Positions 42,987 through 52,847 of a stretch of DNA of 64,000 bases are shown here, piece after piece. The stretch comes from Blautia sp. GTDB lineage: Bacteria > Bacillota > Clostridia > Lachnospirales > Lachnospiraceae. The stretch lies in the NCBI GenBank assembly GCA_029257805.1, contig JARIAR010000025.1:1-64000 (forward strand), in the 5' to 3' direction. The notes beneath the pieces are model-generated. The model searched no databases. It was not told where the DNA came from and saw only the letters and a list, made by a program, of their open reading frames with translations. The first letter of the stretch is position 1; each line of letters starts with the position of its first letter. Position numbers and translations under genes: made by a program.

Positions 42987-43268
42987 ATGTCTCGTTCACT
43001 GAAAAAAGGACCTTTTGCAGATGCAAGCTTACTGAAAAAAGTAGACGCGTTAAATGCTGCAAACGACAAATCCGTTATTAAAACATGGTCACGTCGTTCC
43101 ACTATCTTCCCGTCCTTCGTAGGACACACAATTGCTGTCCATGACGGAAGAAAACACGTGCCGGTATATGTTACAGAAGATATGGTTGGCCACAAACTTG
43201 GTGAGTTTGTTGCAACCAGAACATACAGAGGACACGGAAAAGACGAAAAGAAATCCGGCGTTCGCTAA
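42987..43268 (+). CDS. rpsS: 30S ribosomal protein S19
   Basis: 93 residues, [20 protein letters not shown] start and [20 protein letters not shown]. Head protein near the A-site finger bridge. Followed by an unusually long 132-base gap containing a hairpin. Confidence 0.98.
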   Translation: MSRSLKKGPFADASLLKKVDALNAANDKSVIKTWSRRSTIFPSFVGHTIAVHDGRKHVPVYVTEDMVGHKLGEFVATRTYRGHGKDEKKSGVR

Positions 43269-43313
43269 TTGTAAACACTTAATGAGCTGAAAAGCAAAAT
43301 TGGTGAGAACGTC

Positions 43314-43358
43314 CACCTGGTCACTTCATAAGCAGTAGCGGATTTAGTGACCACGGTG
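43314..43358 (+). other. Intercistronic hairpin between rpsS and rplV
   Basis: CACC-T-GGTCAC (43314-43324) pairs with GTGACC-AC-GGTG (43347-43358), loop 22 bases, no U run. It lies in the longest internal gap of the operon (43269-43400). Confidence 0.5.
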
Positions 43359-43400
43359 TTTTCAATAAATATCGAATATGATGAAAGGAGGCACTTTAAA

Positions 43401-43790
43401 ATGGCAAAGGGACATAGAAGCCAGATAAAGAGAGCCAGAAATGAGAATAATAGAGAGACAAGACCGTCTGCAAAATTATCTTATGCAAGAATTTCTGTTC
43501 AGAAAGCCTGCTACGTATTAGATGTAATTCGTGGTAAAGATGTGCAGACAGCACTTGGTATCCTGACATACAACCCAAGATACGCTTCCAGCGTGCTTAA
43601 AAAGTTACTGGAATCAGCAGTTGCAAACGCTGAGAACAACAACGGAATGAACGCAGACAACCTCTACATTGCAGAGTGCTATGCAAATAAAGGACCTACA
43701 ATGAAGAGAATTCAGCCAAGAGCACAGGGTAGAGCTTACAGAATCGAAAAGAGAACAAGCCATATCACCATCGTGCTGGATGAAAGATAA
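43401..43790 (+). CDS. rplV: 50S ribosomal protein L22
   Basis: 129 residues from ATG 43401, preceded by AAAGGAGGC; an upstream in-frame ATG at 43347 lies in the hairpin and has no ribosome binding site. [20 protein letters not shown] is an N-terminal form common in Lachnospiraceae; [20 protein letters not shown] and the beta-hairpin [20 protein letters not shown] are canonical. Confidence 0.97.
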   Translation: MAKGHRSQIKRARNENNRETRPSAKLSYARISVQKACYVLDVIRGKDVQTALGILTYNPRYASSVLKKLLESAVANAENNNGMNADNLYIAECYANKGPTMKRIQPRAQGRAYRIEKRTSHITIVLDER

Positions 43791-43801
43791 GGAGGAAAAG
43801 C

Positions 43802-44458
43802 ATGGGACAGAAAGTTAACCCACATGGCCTTAGAGTCGGTGTTATCAAGGATTGGGATTCAAGATGGTTTGCAGAAGATGACTTCGCAGACTACTTAGTA
43901 GAAGATTACAACATCAGAACATTCCTGAAAAAGAAATTATACAGCGCAGGTGTTTCCAAGATTGAGATCGAAAGAGCATCTGATAGAGTAAAGATCATCA
44001 TTTACACAGCAAAACCTGGTATCGTAATCGGTAAAGGCGGCGCTGAGATCGAAAAAGTAAAAGCTGAATTACAGAAATATACAGATAAGAAATTAATCGT
44101 TGATATCAAAGAAGTTAAGAGACCAGACAGAGATGCACAGTTAGTTGCTGAAAATATTGCATTACAGTTAGAGAATCGTATTTCTTTCCGTCGTGCAATG
44201 AAATCCACAATGCAGAGAACTATGAAAGCTGGCGCAAAAGGAATCAAAACATCCGTTTCCGGACGTCTTGGTGGTGCTGATATGGCTCGTACAGAGTTCT
44301 ACAGCGAAGGAACTATTCCGCTTCAGACACTTCGTGCAGACATCGACTACGGCTTCGCAGAAGCAGACACAACATACGGCAAAGTTGGCGTAAAAGCTTG
44401 GGTCTACAATGGTGAAGTACTTCCAACAAAAGGAACTAAGGAAGGGAGCGATAAATAA
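43802..44458 (+). CDS. rpsC: 30S ribosomal protein S3
   Basis: 218 residues. [20 protein letters not shown] start, KH domain [21 protein letters not shown]-terminal domain with [20 protein letters not shown]. mRNA entry tunnel protein. Stop overlaps the rplP start by one base. Confidence 0.98.
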   Translation: MGQKVNPHGLRVGVIKDWDSRWFAEDDFADYLVEDYNIRTFLKKKLYSAGVSKIEIERASDRVKIIIYTAKPGIVIGKGGAEIEKVKAELQKYTDKKLIVDIKEVKRPDRDAQLVAENIALQLENRISFRRAMKSTMQRTMKAGAKGIKTSVSGRLGGADMARTEFYSEGTIPLQTLRADIDYGFAEADTTYGKVGVKAWVYNGEVLPTKGTKEGSDK

Positions 44459-44895
44459 TGTTAATGCCAAAAAGAGTAAAACGTCGTAAACAATTCCGTG
44501 GCTCCATGAGAGGTAAAGCCCTTAGAGGTAACAAAATCAATTATGGTGAATTCGGTCTTGTTGCTACCGAACCTTGTTGGATTCGTTCCAACCAGATTGA
44601 AGCAGCCCGTGTTGCTATGACCCGTTACATCAAACGTGGCGGTAAGGTTTGGATTAAGATTTTCCCAGATAAACCAGTAACAGCAAAACCAGCAGAAACA
44701 CGTATGGGTTCCGGTAAAGGTTCCCTGGAATACTGGGTAGCAGTTGTAAAACCAGGTCGCGTTATGTTTGAAATCGCAGGAGTATCCGAAGAGGTTGCTC
44801 GCGAAGCATTGCGTCTTGCTATGCACAAGTTACCATGTAAATGTAAAATCGTTTCTCGCGCAGACTTAGAAGGCGGTGATAACAGTGAAAATTAA
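44458..44895 (+). CDS. rplP: 50S ribosomal protein L16
   Basis: 145 residues, [20 protein letters not shown] start and [20 protein letters not shown], near the A-site tRNA elbow. Starts on the rpsC stop and overlaps rpmC by 11 bases. Confidence 0.98.
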   Translation: MLMPKRVKRRKQFRGSMRGKALRGNKINYGEFGLVATEPCWIRSNQIEAARVAMTRYIKRGGKVWIKIFPDKPVTAKPAETRMGSGKGSLEYWVAVVKPGRVMFEIAGVSEEVAREALRLAMHKLPCKCKIVSRADLEGGDNSEN

Positions 44896-45094
44896 TAAAT
44901 TCGTAGAAGATTTAAGAGCAAAATCAGCTGCAGAATTGAATGAAGAATTAGTAGCTGCTAAAAAAGAACTTTTCAATCTGAGATTTCAGAATGCAACCAA
45001 TCAATTAGACAATACAGGACGAATCAAAGAGGTTCGCAAGAATATTGCCAGAATCCAGACAGTAATCACTGAGCAGGCTAACGCTTCCAAATAG
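44885..45094 (+). CDS. rpmC: 50S ribosomal protein L29
   Basis: 69 residues from GTG 44885 ([20 protein letters not shown]). GGCGGTGAT lies directly upstream inside rplP; a second GTG at 44876 is part of that site, so the shorter form is chosen. Helical hairpin protein at the tunnel exit. Confidence 0.95.
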   Translation: MKINKFVEDLRAKSAAELNEELVAAKKELFNLRFQNATNQLDNTGRIKEVRKNIARIQTVITEQANASK

Positions 45095-45115
45095 TGAATA
45101 TAGGAGGAAACAATC

Positions 45116-45370
45116 GTGGAAAGAAATCTGAGAAAAACCCGTGTGGGTAAGGTTGTCAGCAACAAGATGGAGAAGACCATTGTAGTTGCAATTGAAGACC
45201 ATGTAAAACATCCTCTTTACAAAAAAATCGTGAAGAGAACATATAAATTAAAAGCTCATGACGAAAATAATGAGTGTAATATCGGTGATACCGTAAAAGT
45301 TATGGAAACCAGACCGTTATCTAAAGATAAAAGATGGAGACTGGTTGAAATTGTAGAGAAAGTGAAATAA
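45116..45370 (+). CDS. rpsQ: 30S ribosomal protein S17
   Basis: 84 residues, GTG start after [29 protein letters not shown] and [20 protein letters not shown] with [12 protein letters not shown] are diagnostic. Primary 16S rRNA binder. Confidence 0.97.
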   Translation: MERNLRKTRVGKVVSNKMEKTIVVAIEDHVKHPLYKKIVKRTYKLKAHDENNECNIGDTVKVMETRPLSKDKRWRLVEIVEKVK

Positions 45371-45383
45371 GGAGGAGACCAGT

Positions 45384-45752
45384 ATGATTCAGCAGGAAAC
45401 TAGACTGAAAGTTGCCGATAACACTGGTGCAAAAGAAATCCTTTGTATTCGTGTTATGGGTGGCTCTACAAGAAGATATGCAAATATCGGTGATACAATC
45501 GTTGCTTCTGTTAAAGATGCAACACCAGGCGGTGTTGTTAAAAAAGGTGACGTTGTAAAGGCTGTTGTTGTTAGAACAAAAAAAGGCGCTCGTCGTAAAG
45601 ATGGTTCTTACATCCGTTTCGATGAAAACGCTGCCGTAATTATTAAAGATGACTTAACTCCGAGAGGAACACGTATCTTTGGACCAGTTGCCAGAGAACT
45701 TCGTGATAAGAAATTTATGAAGATCGTTTCCTTAGCTCCGGAAGTATTATAG
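45384..45752 (+). CDS. rplN: 50S ribosomal protein L14
   Basis: 122 residues, the universal length. [20 protein letters not shown] start and [20 protein letters not shown] with APEVL at the end. Forms intersubunit bridges and is the RsfS-binding site. Confidence 0.98.
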   Translation: MIQQETRLKVADNTGAKEILCIRVMGGSTRRYANIGDTIVASVKDATPGGVVKKGDVVKAVVVRTKKGARRKDGSYIRFDENAAVIIKDDLTPRGTRIFGPVARELRDKKFMKIVSLAPEVL

Positions 45753-45763
45753 GAGGGTGCCTA

Positions 45764-46075
45764 ATGTCAGCTATGAAGATTAAAAAAGGCGATACTGTTC
45801 AGGTAATCGCTGGTAAAGATAAAGGCAAAGAAGGAAAAGTTCTTGCCGTTAACGTAAAAGACAATACAGTATTAGTTGAAAACGTAAACATGGTAACCAA
45901 ACATAGCAAACCATCTATGGCAAACCAGAATGGTGGAATTATCAACAAAGAAGCTCCGCTTCATATTTCCAACGTAATGCTGGTTGTTGATGGAAAAGCT
46001 ACAAGAGTTGGTTTCAAGATGGATGGAGACAAAAAAGTCCGTGTTGCAAAAACAACTGGAAAAGTTATCGATTAA
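45764..46075 (+). CDS. rplX: 50S ribosomal protein L24
   Basis: 103 residues with KOW motif [20 protein letters not shown]. Assembly initiator. ATG at 45764 follows AGGAGGGTGC; an internal ATG three codons later is possible. Confidence 0.97.
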   Translation: MSAMKIKKGDTVQVIAGKDKGKEGKVLAVNVKDNTVLVENVNMVTKHSKPSMANQNGGIINKEAPLHISNVMLVVDGKATRVGFKMDGDKKVRVAKTTGKVID

Positions 46076-46096
46076 TTAAGAGAGGAGGCATGACAA

Positions 46097-46636
46097 GTGA
46101 GTAGATTAAAAGAACTTTACAAAAATGAGATCATGGATGCCATGACCAAAAAATTCGGATACAAAAATGTTATGGAAGTGCCAAAACTCGAGAAAATCGT
46201 TGTAAACATGGGTGTTGGTGAAGCGAAAGAAAATGCAAAACTTCTGGATGCAGCTATCGCAGATATGGAGCTTATTACAGGACAGAAAGCAGTTTCTACA
46301 AAAGCGAAGAAATCTGTTGCGAACTTTAAAATCAGAGAGGGAATGCCGATTGGATGTAAAGTTACATTAAGAGGCGACAAGATGTATGAGTTTGCAGATC
46401 GTCTGATTAACCTGGCTCTTCCTCGTGTACGTGACTTCCGTGGTGTAAACCCGAATGCATTTGACGGCAGAGGAAATTACGCTCTTGGTATTAAAGAGCA
46501 GTTAATCTTCCCAGAAGTTGAATACGATAAAGTAGACAAGGTAAGAGGTATGGACATCATCTTCGTTACCACTGCAAAAACAGATGAAGAAGCACGTGAA
46601 TTACTGACATTATTCAACATGCCATTTGCAAAATAA
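46097..46636 (+). CDS. rplE: 50S ribosomal protein L5
   Basis: 179 residues. GTG start after [44 protein letters not shown] and [20 protein letters not shown] are canonical. 5S rRNA binder. Followed by a strong GAAA-tetraloop hairpin. Confidence 0.97.
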   Translation: MSRLKELYKNEIMDAMTKKFGYKNVMEVPKLEKIVVNMGVGEAKENAKLLDAAIADMELITGQKAVSTKAKKSVANFKIREGMPIGCKVTLRGDKMYEFADRLINLALPRVRDFRGVNPNAFDGRGNYALGIKEQLIFPEVEYDKVDKVRGMDIIFVTTAKTDEEARELLTLFNMPFAK

Positions 46637-46660
46637 TATGCCCTTTGGGTATACCATTAT

Positions 46661-46683
46661 GACCGCCGGCGAAAGCCGGGGTC
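46661..46683 (+). other. Intercistronic tetraloop hairpin between rplE and rpsZ
   Basis: GACCGCCGGC-GAAA-GCCGGGGTC forms a GC-rich stem with a GNRA loop and no U run, so it is more likely a processing, stability or protein-binding site than a terminator. Confidence 0.6.
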
Positions 46684-46709
46684 TGCAAATCTGATAGGAG
46701 GAACGATTC

Positions 46710-46895
46710 ATGGCTAAAACAGCAATGAAAATCAAACAGCAGCGTAAACAGAAATTCTCTACAAGAGAATACAATCGTTGCAGAATTTGTGGCCGTCCAC
46801 ATTCATACTTAAGAAAATACGGAATTTGCAGAATCTGCTTCCGTGAATTAGCTTACAAAGGACAGATTCCGGGAGTTAAAAAAGCTTCCTGGTAA
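46710..46895 (+). CDS. rpsZ: 30S ribosomal protein S14, zinc-binding type
   Basis: 61 residues, short zinc form with two CxxC pairs: [20 protein letters not shown]. This is the ancestral C+ paralogue; a zinc-independent copy may exist elsewhere in the genome. AGGAGGA precedes the ATG. Confidence 0.98.
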   Translation: MAKTAMKIKQQRKQKFSTREYNRCRICGRPHSYLRKYGICRICFRELAYKGQIPGVKKASW

Positions 46896-46961
46896 AATGT
46901 TCTGGAAATATATAAACCAATAATATGACATGTAAAGTCTGAAAACAAGGAGGAAACTAAC

Positions 46962-47363
46962 ATGACAATGAGCGATCCGATTGCAGATATGCTTACAAGA
47001 ATCCGTAATGCAAACACTGCAAAACATGACACAGTAGATGTACCGGCATCTAAAATGAAAATTGCAATTGCAAATATCTTAGTTGATGAAGGATATATTG
47101 CAAAATACGATTTAGTAGAAGATGGTGTATTTAAGACCATCCACATTACTTTAAAATACGGTGAAAACAAAAACGAGAAAATCATCACAGGACTGAAGAG
47201 AATTTCCAAACCAGGTCTTCGTATTTACGTTGGAAAAGACGAACTGCCAAAAGTTCTTGGCGGACTTGGAATCGCAATTCTTTCTACAAACAAAGGTGTT
47301 ATCACAGATAAAGAAGCACGTAAAGAAAAAGTTGGCGGTGAAGTTCTGGCATTTGTTTGGTAA
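46962..47363 (+). CDS. rpsH: 30S ribosomal protein S8
   Basis: 133 residues. [20 protein letters not shown] start and [20 protein letters not shown] end. S8 represses the spc operon in E. coli by binding near the rplE start; whether it does so here is not visible. Confidence 0.98.
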   Translation: MTMSDPIADMLTRIRNANTAKHDTVDVPASKMKIAIANILVDEGYIAKYDLVEDGVFKTIHITLKYGENKNEKIITGLKRISKPGLRIYVGKDELPKVLGGLGIAILSTNKGVITDKEARKEKVGGEVLAFVW

Positions 47364-47391
47364 GCCGGAGTACTCAATGTAACTGAAAACA

Positions 47392-47409
47392 GAGAAGCAT
47401 ATGCTTCTC
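47392..47409 (+). repeat. Perfect 18-base palindrome between rpsH and rplF
   Basis: GAGAAGCATATGCTTCTC, self-complementary, 30 bases before rplF, no U run. As RNA it would fold into a short hairpin or pair between molecules. Confidence 0.6.
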
Positions 47410-47439
47410 CGATAATTTAAGTAATAGGAGGACAAAAGT

Positions 47440-47979
47440 ATGTCACGTATCGGTAGACTTCCGGTTGCAATTCCAGCTGGCGTTGAAGTAAAAATCGCTG
47501 ACGGAAACGTTGTAACCGTAAAAGGACCAAAAGGAACACTTGAAAGAGCGCTTCCAGTAGAAATGGAAATTAAAGTAGAAGACGGTAATGTAGTAGTTGC
47601 AAGACCGAACGACTTAAAAAGAATGAAATCTCTGCACGGTTTAACAAGAAGCTTAATCCACAACATGGTTGTTGGTGTAAGCGAAGGTTATACAAAAGAA
47701 CTTGAAGTAAACGGTGTAGGTTATAAAGCAGCTAAACAGGGTAAGAAACTTGTTCTTAACCTGGGATATTCTCACCCGGTAGAAATGGAAGATCCGGAAG
47801 GTCTGGAATCCAAAGTTGACGGAAATAAAATTATTATTTCCGGTATCAGCAAAGAAAAAGTTGGCCAGTATGCAGCTGAAATCAGAGATAAGAGAAGACC
47901 GGAGCCATATAAAGGCAAAGGTATCAAATATGCTGATGAGGTTATCAGACGTAAAGTTGGTAAGACTGGTAAGAAATAA
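47440..47979 (+). CDS. rplF: 50S ribosomal protein L6
   Basis: 179 residues. [20 protein letters not shown] start and [20 protein letters not shown] end near the sarcin-ricin loop. Preceded by ATAGGAGGA. Confidence 0.98.
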   Translation: MSRIGRLPVAIPAGVEVKIADGNVVTVKGPKGTLERALPVEMEIKVEDGNVVVARPNDLKRMKSLHGLTRSLIHNMVVGVSEGYTKELEVNGVGYKAAKQGKKLVLNLGYSHPVEMEDPEGLESKVDGNKIIISGISKEKVGQYAAEIRDKRRPEPYKGKGIKYADEVIRRKVGKTGKK

Positions 47980-47996
47980 TTAAGGAGAGTGAGAAA

Positions 47997-48365
47997 ATGA
48001 TAAAGAAAGCATCCAGGGCGGATATTCGTCAGAATAAGCATAGAAGATTACGTCATCATTTAAACGGCACTGCAACAACACCACGTCTTGCAGTATTTCG
48101 TTCCAACAAGCATATGTATGCACAGATTATTGATGACACCGTTGGTAAGACTTTAGTATCTGCTTCTACTCTTCAGAAAGAAGTAAACGCAGATTTAGAG
48201 CATACAGACGACGTAGCAGCAGCAGCACACTTAGGAGCCGTAATTGGTAAAAAAGCAGTAGAAGCCGGAATCGAAAGCGTTGTTTTCGACAGAGGTGGAT
48301 ACATTTACCACGGTAAAGTGAAAGCATTAGCAGATGCAGCTAGAGAAGCTGGACTGAAATTCTAA
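47997..48365 (+). CDS. rplR: 50S ribosomal protein L18
   Basis: 122 residues. [20 protein letters not shown] and [20 protein letters not shown] are diagnostic. 5S rRNA-binding protein. Confidence 0.98.
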   Translation: MIKKASRADIRQNKHRRLRHHLNGTATTPRLAVFRSNKHMYAQIIDDTVGKTLVSASTLQKEVNADLEHTDDVAAAAHLGAVIGKKAVEAGIESVVFDRGGYIYHGKVKALADAAREAGLKF

Positions 48366-48385
48366 GAGAGGGAGGAAAAGAACAC

Positions 48386-48895
48386 ATGAAACGTAATCTT
48401 ATTGATGCTAGTCAGTTAGAATTAGAAGATAAAGTAGTATCAATCAAGCGTGTTACCAAGGTTGTTAAAGGTGGTCGTAACTTCCGTTTCACAGCTTTAG
48501 TTGTAGTCGGCGACGGCAATGGACACGTTGGTGCAGGTTTAGGAAAAGCAGCCGAAATTCCGGAAGCAATTCGCAAAGGAAAAGAGGATGCAATGAAAAA
48601 CTTAGTTACAGTTGCAAGAGATGAGAATGGTTCTATTACTCATGACTTCATCGGAAAATACGGAAGCGCAGAAATGCTTCTGAAGAGAGCTCCGGAAGGT
48701 ACTGGTGTTATCGCTGGTGGTCCGGCACGTGCAGTCGTAGAGTTAGCTGGTATCAAAAACATCCGTGCAAAATGTATGGGTTCCAGAAACAAACAGAACG
48801 TTGTTCTGGCTACCATCGAAGGCCTGAGACAGTTAAAGACTCCGGAAGAAGTTGCAAAACTTCGCGGAAAGTCTGTTGATGAGATTCTGGCTTAA
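48386..48895 (+). CDS. rpsE: 30S ribosomal protein S5
   Basis: 169 residues. Double-stranded-RNA-binding-like domain [20 protein letters not shown] and [20 protein letters not shown]. Loop positions associated with spectinomycin resistance look wild type. Followed 13 bases later by rpmD. Confidence 0.98.
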   Translation: MKRNLIDASQLELEDKVVSIKRVTKVVKGGRNFRFTALVVVGDGNGHVGAGLGKAAEIPEAIRKGKEDAMKNLVTVARDENGSITHDFIGKYGSAEMLLKRAPEGTGVIAGGPARAVVELAGIKNIRAKCMGSRNKQNVVLATIEGLRQLKTPEEVAKLRGKSVDEILA

Positions 48896-48908
48896 GGAGG
48901 AAATAGAA

Positions 48909-49091
48909 ATGGCAGACACATTAAAAGTTACATTAGTAAAATCTCCGATTGGCGCAGTTCCGAAGCACAGAAAAACAGTTGAAGCTATGGGTCTTACCAA
49001 AATGCACAAAACAGTTGAAATGCCGGATAATGCAGCAACAAGAGGAATGATTCAGCAGGTACAGCACCTGGTAAAAGTAGAAGAAGCATAA
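48909..49091 (+). CDS. rpmD: 50S ribosomal protein L30
   Basis: 60 residues from ATG 48909, preceded by AAGGAGG; the frame is open upstream inside rpsE but there is no suitable start there. KVTLVKSPIGAVPKHRKTVE is the family start. Its last codons form the left arm of a hairpin. Confidence 0.97.
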   Translation: MADTLKVTLVKSPIGAVPKHRKTVEAMGLTKMHKTVEMPDNAATRGMIQQVQHLVKVEEA

Positions 49092-49103
49092 TTTGCTTCT
49101 TCT
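49079..49103 (+). other. Hairpin over the rpmD stop codon
   Basis: AGAAGAAGCA (49079-49088) pairs perfectly with TGCTTCTTCT (49094-49103), enclosing the stop codon. No U run follows, so termination is unlikely. Confidence 0.55.
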
Positions 49104-49161
49104 GCGAAATAAAGATATACAGTCGAAATATAAGCTTTGAATAATAAAAGGAGGTGCCAAA

Positions 49162-49602
49162 ATGGAATTATCAAATTTAAGACCAGCAGAAGGTTCCAAG
49201 CATAGCGATAACTTCAGAAGAGGCCGTGGACATGGTTCTGGAAACGGAAAGACAGCCGGTAAAGGACACAAAGGACAGTTAGCTCGTTCCGGACACAAGA
49301 AACCGGGATTTGAAGGTGGACAGATGCCTTTATACAGACGTATTCCGAAGAGAGGCTTTACAAATAGAAACTCTAAAGAAATCATTGCGATCAACGTTGA
49401 TGTACTGAACCGCTTTGAAGATGGTGCAGAAGTAACAGTTGAAAGCTTACTTGCAAGTAGTGCAATTTCTAAAGCAGGTGATGGCGTTAAAATTCTTGGA
49501 AATGGTGAGATCACCAAAAAACTCAATGTAAAAGTAAACGCTGTTAGTGAATCTGCAAAAGCTAAAATTGAAGCAGCAGGTGGTACAGTAGAGGTGATCT
49601 AA
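49162..49602 (+). CDS. rplO: 50S ribosomal protein L15
   Basis: 146 residues. [20 protein letters not shown] start, [20 protein letters not shown] and [17 protein letters not shown]. Preceded by AAAGGAGGTG. Stop overlaps the secY start by one base. Confidence 0.98.
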   Translation: MELSNLRPAEGSKHSDNFRRGRGHGSGNGKTAGKGHKGQLARSGHKKPGFEGGQMPLYRRIPKRGFTNRNSKEIIAINVDVLNRFEDGAEVTVESLLASSAISKAGDGVKILGNGEITKKLNVKVNAVSESAKAKIEAAGGTVEVI

Positions 49603-50918
49603 TGTTTGAGACTCTCAAAAACGTTTTTAGAGTAAAAGAAATGAGACGCAAGCTGCTCTATGTGTTATGGATGATCTTAATTATCCGAATCGGTTCTCAG
49701 CTTCCTGTTCCGGGAGTTGATACCGATTTCTTCAAAGACTGGTTTGCAAATAATACCGGTGACGCATTCAATTTTTTTGATGCGTTTACCGGAGGATCTT
49801 TTACACAGATGTCAATTTTTGCATTGAACATCACACCATATATCACTTCTTCCATTATCATGCAGCTTCTTACAATTGCCATTCCGGCATTGGAGGAAAT
49901 GCATAGAGATGGAGAAGAGGGAAGAAAGAAAATTACAGCAATTACCCGTTATGTGACCATCGGTCTTGCTTTGTTTGAATCCACTGCAATGGCAATTGGA
50001 TTTGGACGTCAGGGTCTGATTCCAAACATGAATTTCTTAAAGGGATTGGTAGTAGTTGCCTGCCTTACTGCAGGATCTGCTATGTTAATGTGGATTGGAG
50101 AACGTATTACAGAAAAGGGCGTTGGAAATGGAATTTCCATTGTTTTGACTGTTAATATTATTTCCCGTGTTCCAAGTGACATCTCTCTTTTATATGAGAA
50201 TTTCATTAAAGGAAAAACGATTGCAAAGGGATTACTTGCAGGTATGATCATTGCCGCAATTATCCTTGTGATTGTTGTATTTGTTCTTATTCTTAATGGA
50301 GCTGAGAGAAGAATTCCGATTCAGTATTCTAAGAAGATGGTTGGTAGAAAAATGATGGGTGGCCAGTCAGCCAGCATTCCGCTGAAAGTTAATACAGCGG
50401 GTGTTATTCCGGTTATTTTTGCATCCTCTATCATGTCTGTTCCGACAATCCTTGCACAGCTGATGCATAAAGGAAATGGAACAGGAATTGGAAGTGAGAT
50501 TTTAAGAGGTCTTTCTTCAAATAGCTGGTGTAATCCAAAGCAGCTTCAATATAGCTGGGGACTGCTTTTATATATTGTTTTATGTATATTCTTTGCATAT
50601 TTCTATACTTCCATTACATTCAACCCTCTGGAAGTAGCAGACAATATTAAGAAACAGGGTGGTTTTATCCCGGGCATACGTCCAGGTAAGACAACATCAG
50701 ATTATTTGACGAAAATCTTAAATTACATTATATTTATAGGTGTAGTAGGCCTTATTATTGTTGCGGTAATTCCGTTCTTCTTTAACGGTGTATTTGGAGC
50801 AAATGTATCCTTTGGAGGAACTTCTCTTATCATTATTGTAGGAGTTATTCTGGAAACTGTGAAACAGATTGAATCCCAGATGCTTGTCCGTAACTATAAA
50901 GGATTTCTGAACAACTAA
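49602..50918 (+). CDS. secY: Protein translocase subunit SecY
   Basis: 438 residues, ten membrane helices, channel of the Sec translocon. LYVLWMILIIRIGSQLPVPG (helix 1), the plug region after it, GNGISIVLTVNIISRVPSDI, cytosolic loop with RRIPIQYSKKMVG, and TSDYLTKILNYIIFIGVVGL. Coupled to rplO. Two hairpins separate it from adk. Confidence 0.97.
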   Translation: MFETLKNVFRVKEMRRKLLYVLWMILIIRIGSQLPVPGVDTDFFKDWFANNTGDAFNFFDAFTGGSFTQMSIFALNITPYITSSIIMQLLTIAIPALEEMHRDGEEGRKKITAITRYVTIGLALFESTAMAIGFGRQGLIPNMNFLKGLVVVACLTAGSAMLMWIGERITEKGVGNGISIVLTVNIISRVPSDISLLYENFIKGKTIAKGLLAGMIIAAIILVIVVFVLILNGAERRIPIQYSKKMVGRKMMGGQSASIPLKVNTAGVIPVIFASSIMSVPTILAQLMHKGNGTGIGSEILRGLSSNSWCNPKQLQYSWGLLLYIVLCIFFAYFYTSITFNPLEVADNIKKQGGFIPGIRPGKTTSDYLTKILNYIIFIGVVGLIIVAVIPFFFNGVFGANVSFGGTSLIIIVGVILETVKQIESQMLVRNYKGFLNN

Positions 50919-50926
50919 AAAAAGAA

Positions 50927-50999
50927 AGGCGATGGTGCTGGCATCAGAGCCTTTAGATGTAGAATACAGAAGAGTTGCCAGTGGCAAGTCTTCTGTATT
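50927..50999 (+). promoter_or_regulatory. Tandem hairpins between secY and adk
   Basis: First AAAGGC-GATG / CATC-AGA-GCCTTT (about 50926-50955), then a long stem AATACAGAAGAGTTGCC (50963-50979) with GGCAAGTCTTCTGTATT (50983-50999), 16 of 17 pairs, 3-base loop. No U run follows. Could be a processing site, transcript stabiliser or attenuator. Confidence 0.6.
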
Positions 51000-51035
51000 T
51001 GCTACAGGCAAAAATACGAAATGGAGGGTATGGTT

Positions 51036-51680
51036 ATGAGAATCATTATGCTGGGTGCACCAGGTGCAGGAAAAGGTACACAGGCAAAAAAGATGGCTGA
51101 GAAATATGGGATTCCGCATATTTCCACAGGAGACATCTTCCGTGCCAACATTAAAAATAATACAGAACTTGGAAAAAAAGCAAAAACATACATGGATCAG
51201 GGACTTCTGGTTCCGGATGAATTGACATGTGATCTTGTAGTGGACAGAATTCAGCAGGAAGATGCTGTAAACGGATATGTACTGGATGGTTTTCCAAGAA
51301 CAATTCCGCAGGCAGAATGTTTGACAGATGCTTTAAATAAGCTGGGCAGCAAAATCGATTTTGCCATTGATGTTAATGTTCCGGATGAGAACATTGTGAA
51401 TCGTATGTCCGGAAGACGTGCGTGCTTAAAATGTGGAGCAACTTATCATGTTGTGTATGCAGCTCCGGATACAGAAGGTATTTGTGATACATGCGGTGAT
51501 GAACTGGTTCTCCGTGAGGATGATAAACCGGAAACTGTACAGAAGCGTTTAAATGTATATCATGAGCAGACACAGCCGCTGATTGATTACTATACAAAAC
51601 AAGGTGTATTAAAGACAGTAGATGGTACGAAAAATCTGGAAGAAGTATTCCAGGAAATCGTAAACATCTTAGGAGAATAG
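51036..51680 (+). CDS. adk: Adenylate kinase (zinc-LID type)
   Basis: 214 residues from ATG 51036, chosen because GGAGGG (51023-51028) is 7 bases upstream; ATGs at 51021 and 51030 are too close or overlap it. P-loop [21 protein letters not shown], and the LID domain with four zinc cysteines (CLKCGATYH... CDTCGDEL), a form common in Firmicutes. Reaction: AMP + ATP to 2 ADP. Confidence 0.98.
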   Translation: MRIIMLGAPGAGKGTQAKKMAEKYGIPHISTGDIFRANIKNNTELGKKAKTYMDQGLLVPDELTCDLVVDRIQQEDAVNGYVLDGFPRTIPQAECLTDALNKLGSKIDFAIDVNVPDENIVNRMSGRRACLKCGATYHVVYAAPDTEGICDTCGDELVLREDDKPETVQKRLNVYHEQTQPLIDYYTKQGVLKTVDGTKNLEEVFQEIVNILGE

Positions 51681-51689
51681 GAGCAGGCC

Positions 51690-52445
51690 ATGTCAGTTTC
51701 TATTAAAACAGAACATGAAATTGAGCTTATGAGAGAAGCGGGTCATCTTTTGGAAAAAGTACATGATGGCCTGATTCCTTATATTAAGCCGGGAATGAGT
51801 ACAAAAGAATTGGATCGTATCGGAGAAGAAATGATCCGTTCTATGGGCTGTATTCCCAACTTCCTAAATTATGGAGGTTTCCCAGGTTCATTTTGTATCA
51901 GTCTGAATGATGAGGTCGTACATGGGATTCCTTCCGAAGAGAAAATTATTCAGGATGGCGATTTGGTGAAAATTGATGCCGGACTGATCTATAAGGGCTA
52001 TCATTCAGATGCTGCCCGTACTTATGCCGTAGGTGAAGTATCTCCGGAAGCACGTAATCTTATGGAAGTGACGAAGCAGTGCTTTTTTGAAGGATTAAAA
52101 GCAGCAAAAGCAGGCAATCATCTCAATGATATTTCAAAGGCAATTGGAGCATATGCCGCAAAATATCATTATGGAATTGTACGTGATTTAGTTGGACATG
52201 GAATCGGAACGCATCTTCATGAAGATCCGCAGATTCCAAATTTCCCTCAGAAGAGAAGAGGAATCCGATTAGTACCAGGCATGACGCTTGCTGTTGAACC
52301 AATGATTAATTTGGGACGGGCAGATGTAGCATGGCTGGATGATGAATGGACAGTGGTAACTATGGATGGTTCTCTGTCTGCTCATTATGAAAATACCATT
52401 CTTATTACAGATGGTGAACCAGAAATTCTGACCCTTACGAAATAA
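51690..52445 (+). CDS. map: Methionine aminopeptidase, type I
   Basis: 251 residues. Removes N-terminal Met from nascent proteins. Metal ligands in KIDAGLIYKGYHSDAARTY (two Asp), GHGIGTHLHEDP (His), LAVEPMINLG (Glu), and AHYENTILIT (Glu). Nine bases after adk, in the conserved secY-adk-map-infA order. Confidence 0.98.
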   Translation: MSVSIKTEHEIELMREAGHLLEKVHDGLIPYIKPGMSTKELDRIGEEMIRSMGCIPNFLNYGGFPGSFCISLNDEVVHGIPSEEKIIQDGDLVKIDAGLIYKGYHSDAARTYAVGEVSPEARNLMEVTKQCFFEGLKAAKAGNHLNDISKAIGAYAAKYHYGIVRDLVGHGIGTHLHEDPQIPNFPQKRRGIRLVPGMTLAVEPMINLGRADVAWLDDEWTVVTMDGSLSAHYENTILITDGEPEILTLTK

Positions 52446-52471
52446 AAGAAGGATGACATAGGAGGTTAAAA

Positions 52472-52690
52472 ATGTCAAAAGCAGATGTGATTGAAGTGGA
52501 AGGCACAGTTCTTGAGAAACTGCCTAACGCAATGTTTAAAGTGGAACTGGAGAACAAGCATGTGGTCCTTGCACATATCAGTGGCAAATTACGAATGAAC
52601 TTTATTCGTATCCTTCCGGGAGACAAAGTTACAATCGAACTCTCCCCATATGATCTGTCTAAAGGCAGAATTATCTGGAGAGATAAATAA
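52472..52690 (+). CDS. infA: Translation initiation factor IF-1
   Basis: 72 residues, OB fold: [20 protein letters not shown] and [20 protein letters not shown] with [13 protein letters not shown]. Preceded by ATAGGAGG. It is the last gene of the operon here; the usual rpmJ-rpsM-rpsK-rpsD-rpoA-rplQ does not follow. Confidence 0.98.
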   Translation: MSKADVIEVEGTVLEKLPNAMFKVELENKHVVLAHISGKLRMNFIRILPGDKVTIELSPYDLSKGRIIWRDK

Positions 52691-52697
52691 GTTGACG

Positions 52698-52737
52698 AAA
52701 AAGCGCTTTCCGCAGAAAATGCGGAGAGCGTTTTTTG
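52698..52737 (+). terminator. Terminator ending the ribosomal protein operon
   Basis: GCTTTCCGCA (52705-52714) pairs with TGCGGAGAGC (52720-52729), flanked by A5 and T6 runs that extend the stem. Confidence 0.9.
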
Positions 52738-52770
52738 ATTTACAGGAAAAAAGAAGAATACGGTCATTTC

Positions 52771-52799
52771 TTGCGTACAACTGTTTTCTGGTGTATAAT
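52771..52799 (+). promoter_or_regulatory. Promoter of the DUF5717-type cassette
   Basis: TTGCGT (52771-52776), 17 bases, TATAAT (52794-52799), about 50 bases before the first gene. Confidence 0.75.
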
Positions 52800-52847
52800 T
52801 ATTCTTATACATAAAGAGAATTTTGCAAGGGCATAAGGTGAAAGATT

